Source: Streptomyces xanthochromogenes
GTDB taxonomy: Bacteria; Actinomycetota; Actinomycetes; Streptomycetales; Streptomycetaceae
Assembly (NCBI RefSeq): GCF_014650455.1
Contig: NZ_BMUZ01000013.1
Coordinates: 62,001-126,000, forward strand
Direction: 5' to 3'
Length of the DNA: 64,000 nucleotides
In this document: in pieces, positions 7,877 to 16,298 of the stretch
How positions within the stretch are numbered: position 1 is the stretch's first letter
Layout of the letters: every line of letters begins with the position of its first letter
Notes under the pieces: generated by a model
What the model was told of the DNA's origin: nothing
Databases searched by the model: none
Seen by the model: only the letters and a program-made list of their open reading frames with translations
Translations under genes and position numbers: made by a program

Positions 7877-7913
7877 GCACCCTTGGCTTTGCAAGGCGCT
7901 TAGCAACAACGCG

Positions 7914-7953
7914 AAGGGCGGCCACCCTGGTTCTCCAGGGTGGCCGCCCTTTT
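7914..7953 (+). terminator. Rho-independent terminator of hupA
   Basis: A perfect 17-bp stem: 7914-7930 pairs with 7935-7951, loop TTCT, starting AAGGGCGGCC and followed by a T run. It also serves as the boundary to the minus-strand murA. Confidence 0.9.
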
Positions 7954-8002
7954 CGCGTGCGCGGGCTGTGGGGTGAGCGCCGGGGGCCTACGAAGGCCGC
8001 TT

Positions 8003-8167
8003 TGCGGAGTTCCCCGCGCCCCCCAACCCGTTTTCGTCCGCGGGCCGCGGGGGCCGTTCGCGCAGTTCCCCGCGCCCCTGGAGGTGGACCGGTGTTGCTT
8101 GGTGCGGGCCCGCTGCGGGGCCTTTCAGCCCGTCATGGGGTCCCCCCCCGGCCCTTGAGGCCTTGGG
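8003..8167. repeat. Dispersed Streptomyces-type intergenic repeats between hupA and murA
   Basis: The gap 7954-8185 has no gene. It holds GCGGAGTTCCCCGCGCCCC (from 8004), CGCGCAGTTCCCCGCGCCCC (8059-8078), and a block with GGCCCTTGAGGCCTTGGGG (near 8150-8168). The second and third units recur in the same order at 27302-27408. They look like a family of short intergenic repeats. Confidence 0.6.
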
Positions 8168-8185
8168 GCGGAGCCCCCAGGGGGG

Positions 8186-9526
8186 TCAGACCAGCGAACC
8201 GTTGGGGAGCTCGACCTTCGCGCCGAGGCTTTCGAGCTTCTCCATGAAGTTCTCGTAACCCCGGTTGATCAGGTCGATGCCGTGGACCCGGGACGTGCCC
8301 TGGGCCGCCAGCGCGGCGATGAGGTACGAGAAGCCGCCCCGGAGGTCCGGGATGACCAGATCGGCGCCCTGGAGCTTCGTGGGGCCGCTCACGACCGCGG
8401 AGTGCAGGAAGTTGCGCTGCCCGAACCGGCAGTTCGAGCCGCCGAGGCACTCGCGGTACAGCTGGATGTGCGCGCCCATCTGGTTGAGCGCCGAGGTGAA
8501 GCCGAGGCGCGACTCGTACACCGTCTCGTGGACGATGGACAGGCCGGTGGCCTGGGTGAGGGCGACGACCAGCGGCTGCTGCCAGTCCGTCTGGAAGCCC
8601 GGGTGCACGTCGGTTTCGAGCGCGATGGACTTGAGCGAGCCGCCCGGGTGCCAGAAGCGGATGCCCTCGTCGTCGATCTCGAAGGCGCCACCCACCTTCC
8701 GGTAGGTGTTCAGGAACGTCATCATCGAGCGCTGCTGGGCGCCGCGGACGTAGATGTTGCCCTCGGTCGCCAGCGCGGCGGACGCCCACGAGGCGGCCTC
8801 CAGGCGGTCCGAGAGGGCCCGGTGGGTGTAGCCGCCGAGGGCGTCGACACCGGTGACCCGGATGGTCCGGTCGGTGTCCATGGCGATGATCGCGCCCATC
8901 TTCTGCAGCACGCAGATGAGGTCCTCGATCTCGGGCTCCACCGCGGCGTTGGAGAGCTCGGTCACGCCCTCCGCCAGCACCGCGGTGAGCAGCACCTGCT
9001 CGGTCGCGCCGACCGACGGGTACGGCAGCGTGATCTTGCAGCCGCGAAGCCTCTGCGGGGCCTCCAGGTACTGGCCGTCGGCGCGCTTCTCGATGGTCGC
9101 GCCGAACTGGCGGAGCACCTCGAAGTGGAAGTCGATGGGCCGGCCGCCGATGTCGCAGCCGCCGAGGCCCGGGATGAAGGCGTGGCCCAGGCGGTGCAGG
9201 AGCGGGCCGCAGAGCAGGATCGGGATGCGTGAGGAACCCGCGTGCGCGTCGATGTCGGCGACGTTCGCGGACTCGACGTGGGAGGGGTCCAGGATCAGCT
9301 CGCCGGGCTCGTCGCCGGGGCGGACGGTGACGCCGTGCAGCTGCAGCAGGCCCCGTACGACGCGTACGTCGCGGATGTCGGGCACATTGCGCAGTCTGCT
9401 CGGGCCGCTGCCGAGGAGGGCGGCGACCATCGCCTTCGGCACGAGGTTCTTCGCGCCGCGGACGCGGATCTCGCCCTCGAGCGGGGTTCCGCCGTGGACA
9501 AGCAGTACATCGTCTGTGCCGGTCAT
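8186..9526 (-). CDS. murA: UDP-N-acetylglucosamine 1-carboxyvinyltransferase MurA
   Basis: A 446-residue EPSP-synthase-fold enzyme making the first committed step of peptidoglycan synthesis: transfer of enolpyruvate from PEP to UDP-GlcNAc. The N-terminal substrate motif RGAKN (Lys26, Asn27) is present. Cys124 in GGCDIGGRPIDFH matches the catalytic, fosfomycin-reactive cysteine, so intrinsic resistance of the Cys-to-Asp type is not expected. The start at 9526 (MTGTDDVLLV) fits the family; longer readings only add a Pro/Arg-rich tail. It stands alone on the minus strand, flanked by plus-strand genes. Confidence 0.95.
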   Translation of the reverse strand: MTGTDDVLLVHGGTPLEGEIRVRGAKNLVPKAMVAALLGSGPSRLRNVPDIRDVRVVRGLLQLHGVTVRPGDEPGELILDPSHVESANVADIDAHAGSSRIPILLCGPLLHRLGHAFIPGLGGCDIGGRPIDFHFEVLRQFGATIEKRADGQYLEAPQRLRGCKITLPYPSVGATEQVLLTAVLAEGVTELSNAAVEPEIEDLICVLQKMGAIIAMDTDRTIRVTGVDALGGYTHRALSDRLEAASWASAALATEGNIYVRGAQQRSMMTFLNTYRKVGGAFEIDDEGIRFWHPGGSLKSIALETDVHPGFQTDWQQPLVVALTQATGLSIVHETVYESRLGFTSALNQMGAHIQLYRECLGGSNCRFGQRNFLHSAVVSGPTKLQGADLVIPDLRGGFSYLIAALAAQGTSRVHGIDLINRGYENFMEKLESLGAKVELPNGSLV

Positions 9527-9555
9527 GAATCTCGCGTTCCGGAGTGGTCGGGCAA

Positions 9556-9595
9556 GGGGCAGGGATAAAGGGTAAGGGGCTTTCACCCCTGCCCC
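9556..9595 (-). promoter_or_regulatory. Inverted repeat in the murA leader
   Basis: GGGGCAGGG (9556-9564) pairs with CCCTGCCCC (9587-9595), placing a 9-bp GC stem 30-70 bases before the murA start. A second small palindrome, CGCTCC-gtgc-GGAGCG, lies at 9641-9656 in the same 294-bp gap between murA and the yqgE-type gene. Either could shape the leader or bind a regulator; no promoter is clear. Confidence 0.35.
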
Positions 9596-9820
9596 ATAAG
9601 GCCGAGGAGGGTTCACGAAGGTAATGAATTCGCTACAGCACGCTCCGTGCGGAGCGCCCTGCACAGTGTCACGTGTCCGGGGCCGTTCCCGGGGGCGCAC
9701 GGCGGACCGTGCCCTGATGCTGTCGTGCGCCCACCCGTCACCCGGCCGCCACCCCTCATTGACGCGCTTCGCGCGGCGCATTCCTTCCCGGTTCCCCCGA
9801 ACATGCGGGATCATGTCCGC

Positions 9821-10381
9821 ATGACCGAGGTGTCCTCGCTCACCGGGCGGCTGCTCGTCGCCACCCCCGCGCTCGCCGATCCGAACTTCGACCGTGCGGT
9901 GGTGCTGCTCCTCGACCACGACGACGAGGGCACGCTCGGCGTGGTCCTGAACCGCCCGACGCCGGTCGGGGTCGGCGACATCCTGGAGTCCTGGGCCGGC
10001 CTCGCGGGGGAGCCGGGGGTGGTCTTCCAGGGCGGTCCCGTCTCGCTCGACTCGGCGCTCGGCGTGGCCGTCATCCCCGGCGACGAGGGGCCGCTCGGGT
10101 GGCGCCGGGTGTACGGGGCGATCGGCCTGGTCGACCTGGAGGCGCCCCCGGAACTGCTCGCGGCGGCCCTCGGCTCGCTGCGGATCTTCGCCGGGTACGC
10201 CGGCTGGGGCCCGGGGCAGCTGGAGGACGAGCTCACCGACGGTGCCTGGTACGTGGTCGAGTCGGAGCCCGGTGACGTCTCGTCCCCGGAGCCGGGGAGC
10301 CTGTGGCGGGCGGTGCTGCGCCGCCAGCGCAGCGAGCTCGCGATGGTGGCCACGTATCCGGACGATCCCTCGCTCAACTGA
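9821..10381 (+). CDS. YqgE/AlgH family protein (DUF179)
   Basis: A 186-residue protein with the family signature: LTGRLLVATPALADPNFDRA, then VVLLLDHDDEGTLGVVLNRP, FQGGPVSLD and FAGYAGWGPGQLEDEL. The function of the family is not settled. The start at 9821 is chosen by family length; GATCAT lies six bases upstream and there is no ribosome site, so the message may be leaderless. It is divergent from murA and followed by a DUF3039 gene 89 bases away. Confidence 0.88.
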   Translation: MTEVSSLTGRLLVATPALADPNFDRAVVLLLDHDDEGTLGVVLNRPTPVGVGDILESWAGLAGEPGVVFQGGPVSLDSALGVAVIPGDEGPLGWRRVYGAIGLVDLEAPPELLAAALGSLRIFAGYAGWGPGQLEDELTDGAWYVVESEPGDVSSPEPGSLWRAVLRRQRSELAMVATYPDDPSLN

Positions 10382-10470
10382 CGGCGCGGGGGACGAGGGG
10401 CGGGCGGCGGGACGAACGGGTGGTGACGCCCCTCCACTCAATCCGGTTGCCTTCAGTACCCTTGGTGGTT

Positions 10471-10764
10471 ATGAGCACTCTTGAGCCCGAGCGCGGGGCA
10501 GGTACGGGGACCCTCGTAGAGCCGACACCCCAGGTGTCGAACGGCGACGGCGACCACGAGCGCTTCGCCCACTACGTCCAGAAGGACAAGATCATGGCGA
10601 GCGCGCTCGACGGCACCCCCGTCGTCGCGCTCTGCGGCAAGGTCTGGGTGCCGGGACGCGACCCGAAGAAGTACCCGGTCTGCCCGATGTGCAAGGAGAT
10701 CTACGAGTCCATGGGCGCCGGTGGCGACAAGGACAAGGACAAGGGCGGCAAGGACAAGAAGTAG
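10471..10764 (+). CDS. DUF3039 family zinc-ribbon-like protein
   Basis: A 97-residue protein of an actinobacterial family of unknown role. HERFAHYVQKDKI and VVALCGKVWVPGRDPKKYPV precede CPMCKEIYE, so His, Cys and the CxxC pair could bind zinc. The C-terminus is a Lys/Asp/Gly repeat (GGDKDKDKGGKDKK). TACCCT lies eight bases before the ATG and there is no ribosome site, suggesting a leaderless transcript. A strong terminator follows. Confidence 0.85.
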   Translation: MSTLEPERGAGTGTLVEPTPQVSNGDGDHERFAHYVQKDKIMASALDGTPVVALCGKVWVPGRDPKKYPVCPMCKEIYESMGAGGDKDKDKGGKDKK

Positions 10765-10817
10765 GCGGTAACCGGGCCCGGCGAACGGCCCGGACGGCGG
10801 CGGGTCCGCCTTCGTCC

Positions 10818-10863
10818 AACGGCCCCTGGGGTGTGCGTCACGCACACCCCAGGGGCCGTTTTG
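10818..10863 (+). terminator. Perfect 20-bp terminator hairpin
   Basis: 10818-10837 (AACGGCCCCTGGGGTGTGCG) pairs fully with 10841-10860, loop TCA, followed by TTGTG. It ends the DUF3039 transcript. Confidence 0.88.
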
Positions 10864-10957
10864 TGTGCCCCGGGCCGTCCCGATCGTGTGCCTCGGGTTG
10901 TCCAGACCTCTTGCCGGGGCCTTTGCCTCCGCCATAACCTCCTCCCTGTTCTGCAGT

Positions 10958-10979
10958 ATGCGAAACGCTCGTTGCGTAT
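10958..10979 (+). promoter_or_regulatory. Operator-like palindrome before the sugar ABC operon
   Basis: ATGCGAAACG-ct-CGTTGCGTAT is a 22-bp imperfect palindrome with two mismatched pairs, 31 bp before the GTG start of the binding protein. Position and symmetry suggest a local sugar repressor site. It does not match the DasR consensus seen near the nag genes, so control may differ. No regulator gene lies next to the operon. Confidence 0.45.
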
Positions 10980-11009
10980 GTTGCAACGGCCATGGGGAGG
11001 ATCTCCGCA

Positions 11010-12308
11010 GTGAAGCTCTCTGCCCGAACCGCCTTGCCGCTGGCGGCACTTGCCCTCGCCGGCCTTTCCGCCTGTGCCCCACAGACCTCCGACAACAGCG
11101 CGAAGAGCGACGACAAGAGCGGCACCCTGAGGGTCTGGCTCTTCCAGGAGGTGAGCAACGGCCCCAAGCAACAGGTCGTCGACAAGGCCGTGGCCGCCTT
11201 CAAGCAGTCCCACAAGGGCGCCGACGTCCAGGTCGAGTACATCCCCGTCGAGACCCGCGCCCAGAAGATCAAAGCCGCCTTCAACGACCCCGGCTCCGCG
11301 CCCGACCTCATCGAGTACGGCAACACCGACACCGCTGGTTACGTGAAGGACGGCGGACTCGCCGATGTGAGCGCCGAGTTCGCCGCCTGGAACGAGGCGA
11401 AGGACACCGACCCGACGGCCAGGCAGTCCGTGACGGTGGGCGGAAAGGTGTACGGCGCCCCACTGTTCGTGGGCGTACGCGCGCTGTACTACCGCACCGA
11501 CGTCCTCAAGGACCTCGGCGTCGCCGTGCCCAAGACCCAGGACGAGCTGATCGCGACCGCCAAGAAGATCCACCGGTCCAGGCCCGACCTGTACGGGCTC
11601 GCGGTGGGCGGCGCCTACACCTACGGGGCGCTGCCGTTCCTCTGGGCCAACGGTGGTGAACTGGCCACCGAGAACGGCGGAAAGTACACCTCGGCGCTCG
11701 ACGGCGCGGCCGCGCGCAAGGGCATAACGGCCTACACCTCGCTCTTCGGCGACGACAACTGCCCGGCCGCCAAGTGCGCCCAGATGGGCGGCAACGCCAC
11801 GGTCACCGCCTTCGCGAACGGCAAGGCGGCCATGGCGATCGGCGGCGACTTCAACTATGCGGCCGTCGATACCGGCACCGTCAAGGGCAAGTACGCCGTC
11901 GTGCCGCTGCCCGGCCTGGCACCAGGATCGGTCGCCCCGGCGTTCGCCGGCGGCAACAACGTCGGTGTCCTGAAGAGCAGTTCGCACCGCACGCTCGCCG
12001 TCGCCCTCATGGAACAGCTCGCCGGCAAGACCACCCAGCGCGAACTCTTCGACGCGATGGGCTTCCTGCCGACGTACACCGACGTGCGCGCCGAAGTCGC
12101 CAAGAAGCAGCCCTTCGTCGAACCGTTCGTTCGCACCCTCGCCGCCGGCGCCAAGTTCGTTCCCGCGTCGCCGGGTTGGGGGCAGATCGACTCCTCGCTC
12201 GTGCTGCCCACGATGTTCCAGGAGATCGTCAGCGGAAAGAAGGACGTCGCGAAGGCGTCGACGGACGCGGCCAAGAAGATGAACGACGTGTTCGGGGCGG
12301 CGGGTTGA
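11010..12308 (+). CDS. Sugar ABC transporter substrate-binding lipoprotein
   Basis: A 432-residue extracellular solute-binding protein of the maltose/oligosaccharide family. Residues 1-24 form a lipoprotein signal ending at the lipobox LSAC. The mature part shows TLRVWLFQEV, APDLIEYGNTDTAGYVKDG, and a C-terminal FAGGNNVGVLKSS region typical of the family. GTG at 11010 is preferred over ATG at 10992 because GGGGAGG lies nine bases upstream and because this gives a clean signal peptide. Two permease genes and a hexosaminidase follow, suggesting import of GlcNAc-containing oligosaccharides. No ATPase gene is present; a shared MsiK-type ATPase is the usual partner in Streptomyces. Confidence 0.9.
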   Translation: MKLSARTALPLAALALAGLSACAPQTSDNSAKSDDKSGTLRVWLFQEVSNGPKQQVVDKAVAAFKQSHKGADVQVEYIPVETRAQKIKAAFNDPGSAPDLIEYGNTDTAGYVKDGGLADVSAEFAAWNEAKDTDPTARQSVTVGGKVYGAPLFVGVRALYYRTDVLKDLGVAVPKTQDELIATAKKIHRSRPDLYGLAVGGAYTYGALPFLWANGGELATENGGKYTSALDGAAARKGITAYTSLFGDDNCPAAKCAQMGGNATVTAFANGKAAMAIGGDFNYAAVDTGTVKGKYAVVPLPGLAPGSVAPAFAGGNNVGVLKSSSHRTLAVALMEQLAGKTTQRELFDAMGFLPTYTDVRAEVAKKQPFVEPFVRTLAAGAKFVPASPGWGQIDSSLVLPTMFQEIVSGKKDVAKASTDAAKKMNDVFGAAG

Positions 12309-12313
12309 GCCCC

Positions 12314-13267
12314 GTGACCGCCGAACCCGAGACGGCCCGGGCGCCCGTGGCGGCGCCGGCCCGGGGCCGCCGGCCGCGTCCCCACTCGCCCCGACGGGCC
12401 GGCTGGACACCGTGGCTCTATCTGGCCCCCGCGCTCGCCGTCCTCGGCGCGCTGCTCGTCTACCCGATCTACCAACTCGGCCTGATCTCCTTCCTGGAGT
12501 ACACCCAGGCCCAGGTCAGCGGCGGCGAGCCCACCAGCTTCCAGGGGCTCGCGAACTACACCGCGCTGTTCTCGGACAGCCAGTTCTGGTCCGTGCTGTT
12601 CGCCACCGTCGTCTTCGCGGCGGCCTGTGTCGTGACCACCCTGGCCGTCGGCTGCGCACTCGCGGTGCTCCTGACGCGGGTGCGGGCGCTGCCTCGGCTC
12701 GCCCTCATGCTGGCCGCGCTCGGAGCGTGGGCGACGCCCGCGATCACCGGCTCCACCGTGTGGATGTTCCTCTTCGACCCCGACTTCGGCCCGGTCAACC
12801 GCGTGTTGGGCCTCGGCGACCACTCGTGGACGTACGGGCGCTACAGCGCGTTCCTGCTCGTCCTGCTCGAAGTGGTCTGGTGCTCCTTCCCGTTCGTAAT
12901 GGTCACGGTGTACGCCGGAATCCGGGCGATCCCGGGCGAGGTCTTGGAGGCGGCCGCACTCGACGGGGCATCGCAGTGGCGGATCTGGCGGGCCGTCATG
13001 GTGCCGATGCTGCGCCCGATCCTCACGGTCGTCACCATCCAGTCGGTCATCTGGGACTTCAAGGTGTTCACGCAGATCTACGTCATGACGAACGGGGGCG
13101 GCATCGCGGGCCAGAACCTGGTCCTCAATGTGTACGCGTACCAGAAGGCGTTCGCCTCGTCGCAGTACAGCCTCGGCTCGGCGATCGGCGTGGTGATGCT
13201 GCTGATCCTGCTGGCCGCGACGCTGGTGTACCTGCGGCTGCTGCGGAGGCAGGGGGAGGAGCTGTGA
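12314..13267 (+). CDS. Sugar ABC transporter permease (MalF-like)
   Basis: A 317-residue inner-membrane permease with six predicted helices after a Pro/Arg-rich cytoplasmic tail. The cytoplasmic coupling loop EAAALDGASQWRIWRAVMVP is the EAA motif that docks on the ATPase. GTG at 12314 is used; a TTG at 12305 overlapping the binding protein stop is an alternative, and neither has a strong ribosome site. It pairs with the next gene as the two membrane halves of the importer. Confidence 0.9.
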   Translation: MTAEPETARAPVAAPARGRRPRPHSPRRAGWTPWLYLAPALAVLGALLVYPIYQLGLISFLEYTQAQVSGGEPTSFQGLANYTALFSDSQFWSVLFATVVFAAACVVTTLAVGCALAVLLTRVRALPRLALMLAALGAWATPAITGSTVWMFLFDPDFGPVNRVLGLGDHSWTYGRYSAFLLVLLEVVWCSFPFVMVTVYAGIRAIPGEVLEAAALDGASQWRIWRAVMVPMLRPILTVVTIQSVIWDFKVFTQIYVMTNGGGIAGQNLVLNVYAYQKAFASSQYSLGSAIGVVMLLILLAATLVYLRLLRRQGEEL

Positions 13268-14154
13268 TGTCGGTGGTGTCGGGGAGGGCCGTCAAGTCCG
13301 CGATGGGGGTACGGCTGCGCGGGGTGCTCGGGGTGCGCCGGCCGGGGCGGCTGGTCGCCGAGGGGATCGCGCTGCTCGTGGCCGTCGTGGTGGCCTTCCC
13401 GCTGTACTGGATGGTGCTCTCGGCGTTCAAACCGGCGGGGGAGGTGCAGTCGAGCCACCCCCGGCCGTGGACGCTCTCCCCGTCCCTCGACTCCTTCCGC
13501 CGGGTCTTCACCCAGCAGGACTTCGGCCGGTACTTCCTCAACAGCCTGGTCGTGGCGGGCTCGGTGGTGCTGCTCTCGGCGCTGATCGCCTTCCTCGCGG
13601 CGACGGCGGTGACGCGGTTCCGGTTCAAGTTCCGCACCACGCTGCTGATCATGTTCCTGGTGGCGCAGATGGTGCCGGTCGAGGCGCTGACGATCCCGCT
13701 GTTCTTCCTGATGCGCGATCTGGGCCAGCTCAACACGCTGGGCTCGCTGATCCTGCCGCACCTCGCGTTCTCGCTGCCGTTCGCGATCTGGATGCTCCGG
13801 GGGTTCGTGCGGGGGGTGCCGGTCGCGCTGGAGGAGGCGGCGGCGCTCGACGGGGCGAGCCGCACGCGGTTCCTGTGGCAGATCCTGTTCCCGCTGGTGT
13901 TCCCGGGGCTGGTGGCGACGAGCGTCTTCTCCTTCATCTCCGCGTGGAACGACTTCCTGTTCGCGAAGTCGTTCATCATCAGCGACACGTCGCAGTCCAC
14001 GTTGCCGATGGCGCTGCTCGTCTTCTTCAAGCCGGACGAGAACGACTGGGGCGGGATCATGGCGGCGTCGACGGTGATGACCGTGCCGGTCCTGGTGTTC
14101 TTCGTGCTGGTGCAGCGGAGGCTGGTCTCGGGGGTCGGAGGTGCGGTCAAGTGA
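13267..14154 (+). CDS. Sugar ABC transporter permease (MalG-like)
   Basis: A 295-residue second permease with six membrane segments. The EAA loop reads EEAAALDGASRTRFLWQ, followed by the conserved LFPLVFPGLVAT and SFISAWNDFLFA. The ATG at 13267 overlaps the stop of the first permease by one base (TGATG), so the pair is translationally coupled. The substrate is inferred from the downstream hexosaminidase. Confidence 0.9.
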   Translation: MSVVSGRAVKSAMGVRLRGVLGVRRPGRLVAEGIALLVAVVVAFPLYWMVLSAFKPAGEVQSSHPRPWTLSPSLDSFRRVFTQQDFGRYFLNSLVVAGSVVLLSALIAFLAATAVTRFRFKFRTTLLIMFLVAQMVPVEALTIPLFFLMRDLGQLNTLGSLILPHLAFSLPFAIWMLRGFVRGVPVALEEAAALDGASRTRFLWQILFPLVFPGLVATSVFSFISAWNDFLFAKSFIISDTSQSTLPMALLVFFKPDENDWGGIMAASTVMTVPVLVFFVLVQRRLVSGVGGAVK

Positions 14155-14210
14155 CCCGGCCCCGGTGGCTCCCGCCCCCGGGCCGCAGCCCCGGAACGAG
14201 CCGCCCACCC

Positions 14211-14247
14211 CATCCGCCCCCGGAGGGCTGCGGGAAGGGCCGGGGCG
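14211..14247. repeat. Intergenic GC-rich repeat, also present inverted at 27184-27221
   Basis: The 37-bp block beginning CATCCGCCCCCGGAGGG and ending AAGGGCCGGGGCG lies between the permease and hexosaminidase genes. The reverse complement of 27184-27221 is nearly identical (CATTCCGCCCCGGGAGGG at its start). It appears to be a dispersed element present in both orientations. Confidence 0.55.
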
Positions 14248-14308
14248 AGAAACGGCCAGAACCCAACACCACTCGTACGAACGGACCGAAAGGCACATCA
14301 CCACTCCC

Positions 14309-15964
14309 ATGGACATGGACAGCCACCTCATCCCGGCCCCCCGCACCGCCCACCAGGCCGACGCACCCAACCGCCTCACCCCCGCCACCACCCTCCACAC
14401 CGCCCCCGGCACCGAACCCCTCGCCGCACTCCTGCGAGGCACGATCGGCGCCGCAACAGGGCTCGCCCTGCCCGACGGTGAGGGCGACGGCAACGCGGAC
14501 CGCATCGTGCTGCGGCTCGACCCCGACCTGCCCGGCGGCCCGGAGGCGTACCGGCTCTCCACCGACCGCACCCTGCAGAACGTCGCCGCCCTCATCGAAG
14601 GAGCCACGCCCGCCGGTGTGTTCCGCGGGATGCAGACGTTCCGCCAGCTGCTGGGGCCGGAGGCATTCCGGCGGGCCCCGGTCGCCGCCGGGCGGGACTG
14701 GACGCTGCCCGGGGTCACCATCGAGGACAGCCCCCGCTTCGGCTGGCGCGGGCTCATGCTCGACGTGGCACGGCACTTCATGCCGAAGGACGGCGTGCTG
14801 CGCTACCTCGACCTCATCGCCGCCCACAAGCTCAACGTCTTCCACTTCCACCTCACCGACGACCAGGGCTGGCGCATCGAGATCAAGCGCTACCCCCGCC
14901 TCACCGAGGTCGGAGCGTGGCGCAGCCGGACCAAGTGGGGGCATCGGGCCTCGCCCCTGTGGGACGAGAAGCCGCACGGGGGTTACTACACCCAGGACGA
15001 CATCCGCGAGATCGTCGCGTACGCGGCCGAGCGGCATATCCGCGTCGTCCCCGAGATCGACCTGCCGGGCCATTCGCAGGCCGCCATCGCCGCGTACCCC
15101 GAACTCGGCAACACCGACGTCATCGACACCGCCTCCCTCTCCGTCTGGGACACCTGGGGCGTCAATCCGAACGTACTCGCTCCCACTGACAACACCCTCC
15201 GCTTCTACGAAGGGGTGCTGGAGGAGGTGCTCGACCTCTTCCCCGAGGGCGTCTCGCCGTTCATCCACATCGGCGGCGACGAGTGCCCCAAGGAGCAGTG
15301 GCAGAAGTCGGACGTCGCCCAGGACCGCATCCGCGAACTCGGGCTCGGCGGTGAGAACGAGCTCCAGTCCTGGATCATCCGGCACTTCGACACCTGGCTG
15401 AGCGCCCGCGGGCGCCGCCTCATCGGCTGGGACGAGATCCTGGAGGGCGGCCTCGCACCCGGCGCCGCGGTTTCGTCCTGGCGCGGTTACGGCGCCGGCA
15501 TCGCCGCGGCGGAAGCCGGGCACGACGTCGTGATGTGTCCGGAGCAGTACGTGTATCTCGATCACCGGCAGGCCGCCGGCGCGGACGAGCCCGTGCCCAT
15601 CGGATTCGTCCGCACCCTGGAGGACGTCTACCGGTTCGAGCCCGTTCCGCCGCAGCTCGGCCCCGAGGCCGCCGCCCACGTCCTGGGCACCCAGGCCAAC
15701 GCGTGGACCGAGGTGATGGAGAACCAGTCCCGCGTCGACTACCAGGTGTTCCCCCGGCTCGCCGCCTTCGCCGAGGTCGCCTGGAGCGCGCTGCCCGCCC
15801 CGGCCGAGCGTGACTTCGTCGATTTCGAGCGCCGAATGGCCTCCCACTACAAGCGCCTTGACGCGCTCGGCGTCGACTACCGGCCGCCCGCCGGGCCGTT
15901 GCCGTGGCAACAGCGTCCGGGAGTGGTCGGACGCCCGATCGAGGGGGCGCCCCCAAACAGGTGA
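14309..15964 (+). CDS. Family 20 beta-N-acetylhexosaminidase, cytoplasmic
   Basis: A 551-residue glycoside hydrolase. A GH20 N-terminal domain (about 1-150) leads into the barrel with FGWRGLMLDVARHFMPKD, KLNVFHFHLTDDQGWRIEIK and VVPEIDLPGHSQ. The catalytic Asp-Glu pair is in HIGGDE (His320 to Glu325). It removes terminal GlcNAc or GalNAc by substrate-assisted catalysis. No signal peptide is visible, so it probably acts on sugars imported by the upstream ABC system. The start at 14309 is likely but the ribosome site (AAAGG) is distant; 14315 is an alternative. Confidence 0.92.
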   Translation: MDMDSHLIPAPRTAHQADAPNRLTPATTLHTAPGTEPLAALLRGTIGAATGLALPDGEGDGNADRIVLRLDPDLPGGPEAYRLSTDRTLQNVAALIEGATPAGVFRGMQTFRQLLGPEAFRRAPVAAGRDWTLPGVTIEDSPRFGWRGLMLDVARHFMPKDGVLRYLDLIAAHKLNVFHFHLTDDQGWRIEIKRYPRLTEVGAWRSRTKWGHRASPLWDEKPHGGYYTQDDIREIVAYAAERHIRVVPEIDLPGHSQAAIAAYPELGNTDVIDTASLSVWDTWGVNPNVLAPTDNTLRFYEGVLEEVLDLFPEGVSPFIHIGGDECPKEQWQKSDVAQDRIRELGLGGENELQSWIIRHFDTWLSARGRRLIGWDEILEGGLAPGAAVSSWRGYGAGIAAAEAGHDVVMCPEQYVYLDHRQAAGADEPVPIGFVRTLEDVYRFEPVPPQLGPEAAAHVLGTQANAWTEVMENQSRVDYQVFPRLAAFAEVAWSALPAPAERDFVDFERRMASHYKRLDALGVDYRPPAGPLPWQQRPGVVGRPIEGAPPNR

Positions 15965-16298
15965 GCCCGGCGCCAAGGGCGGTGCCCGGCGGCCGTGTGC
16001 CTGGGAGCGTGGGCCCGGGTCACGGCCGCCCGGCCGGGACCGGCTGCGAGGAAGACCGCTGTGACGAACACCCGGCGTGCGGAACCAGGCGTACCGCATA
16101 AGTCGTACAACGCCCGCGAAACCGGAACATTCCCCAGGTCGGGGACGGAAGCGCGCTTCGCGGACCCTGCCGTCGGCCGGTCCGGAAGATGTGCCAGAGT
16201 TGCCACGTCCGGGCTGTGAGCACGTACGGTACGGCCATCAGCAGGTGGCCACAGACGGCACAGTCGTACGGCCGGGACACCGGGAAGGGGCAGCTGGG
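15965..16298 (+). promoter_or_regulatory. Gene-free gap with a weak promoter before the xanthine-dehydrogenase-type operon
   Basis: No supported gene is seen in this 334-bp gap. TTGCCA (16200-16205) and TACGGT (16225-16230) could be a promoter, but the spacing of 19 bp is long. GGAAGGGG just before 16299 serves as the ribosome site of the next gene. Confidence 0.3.

Noticed and set aside
8282..9232. Long open frame antisense to murA
   Set aside because: It exists only because third-codon G/C leaves the opposite strand open; composition is Arg/Gly/Ala-rich with no family features, and murA is certain.
8186..9526. MurA with fosfomycin-resistance Cys-to-Asp change
   Set aside because: The residue at the catalytic position (Cys124 in GGCDIGG) is cysteine.
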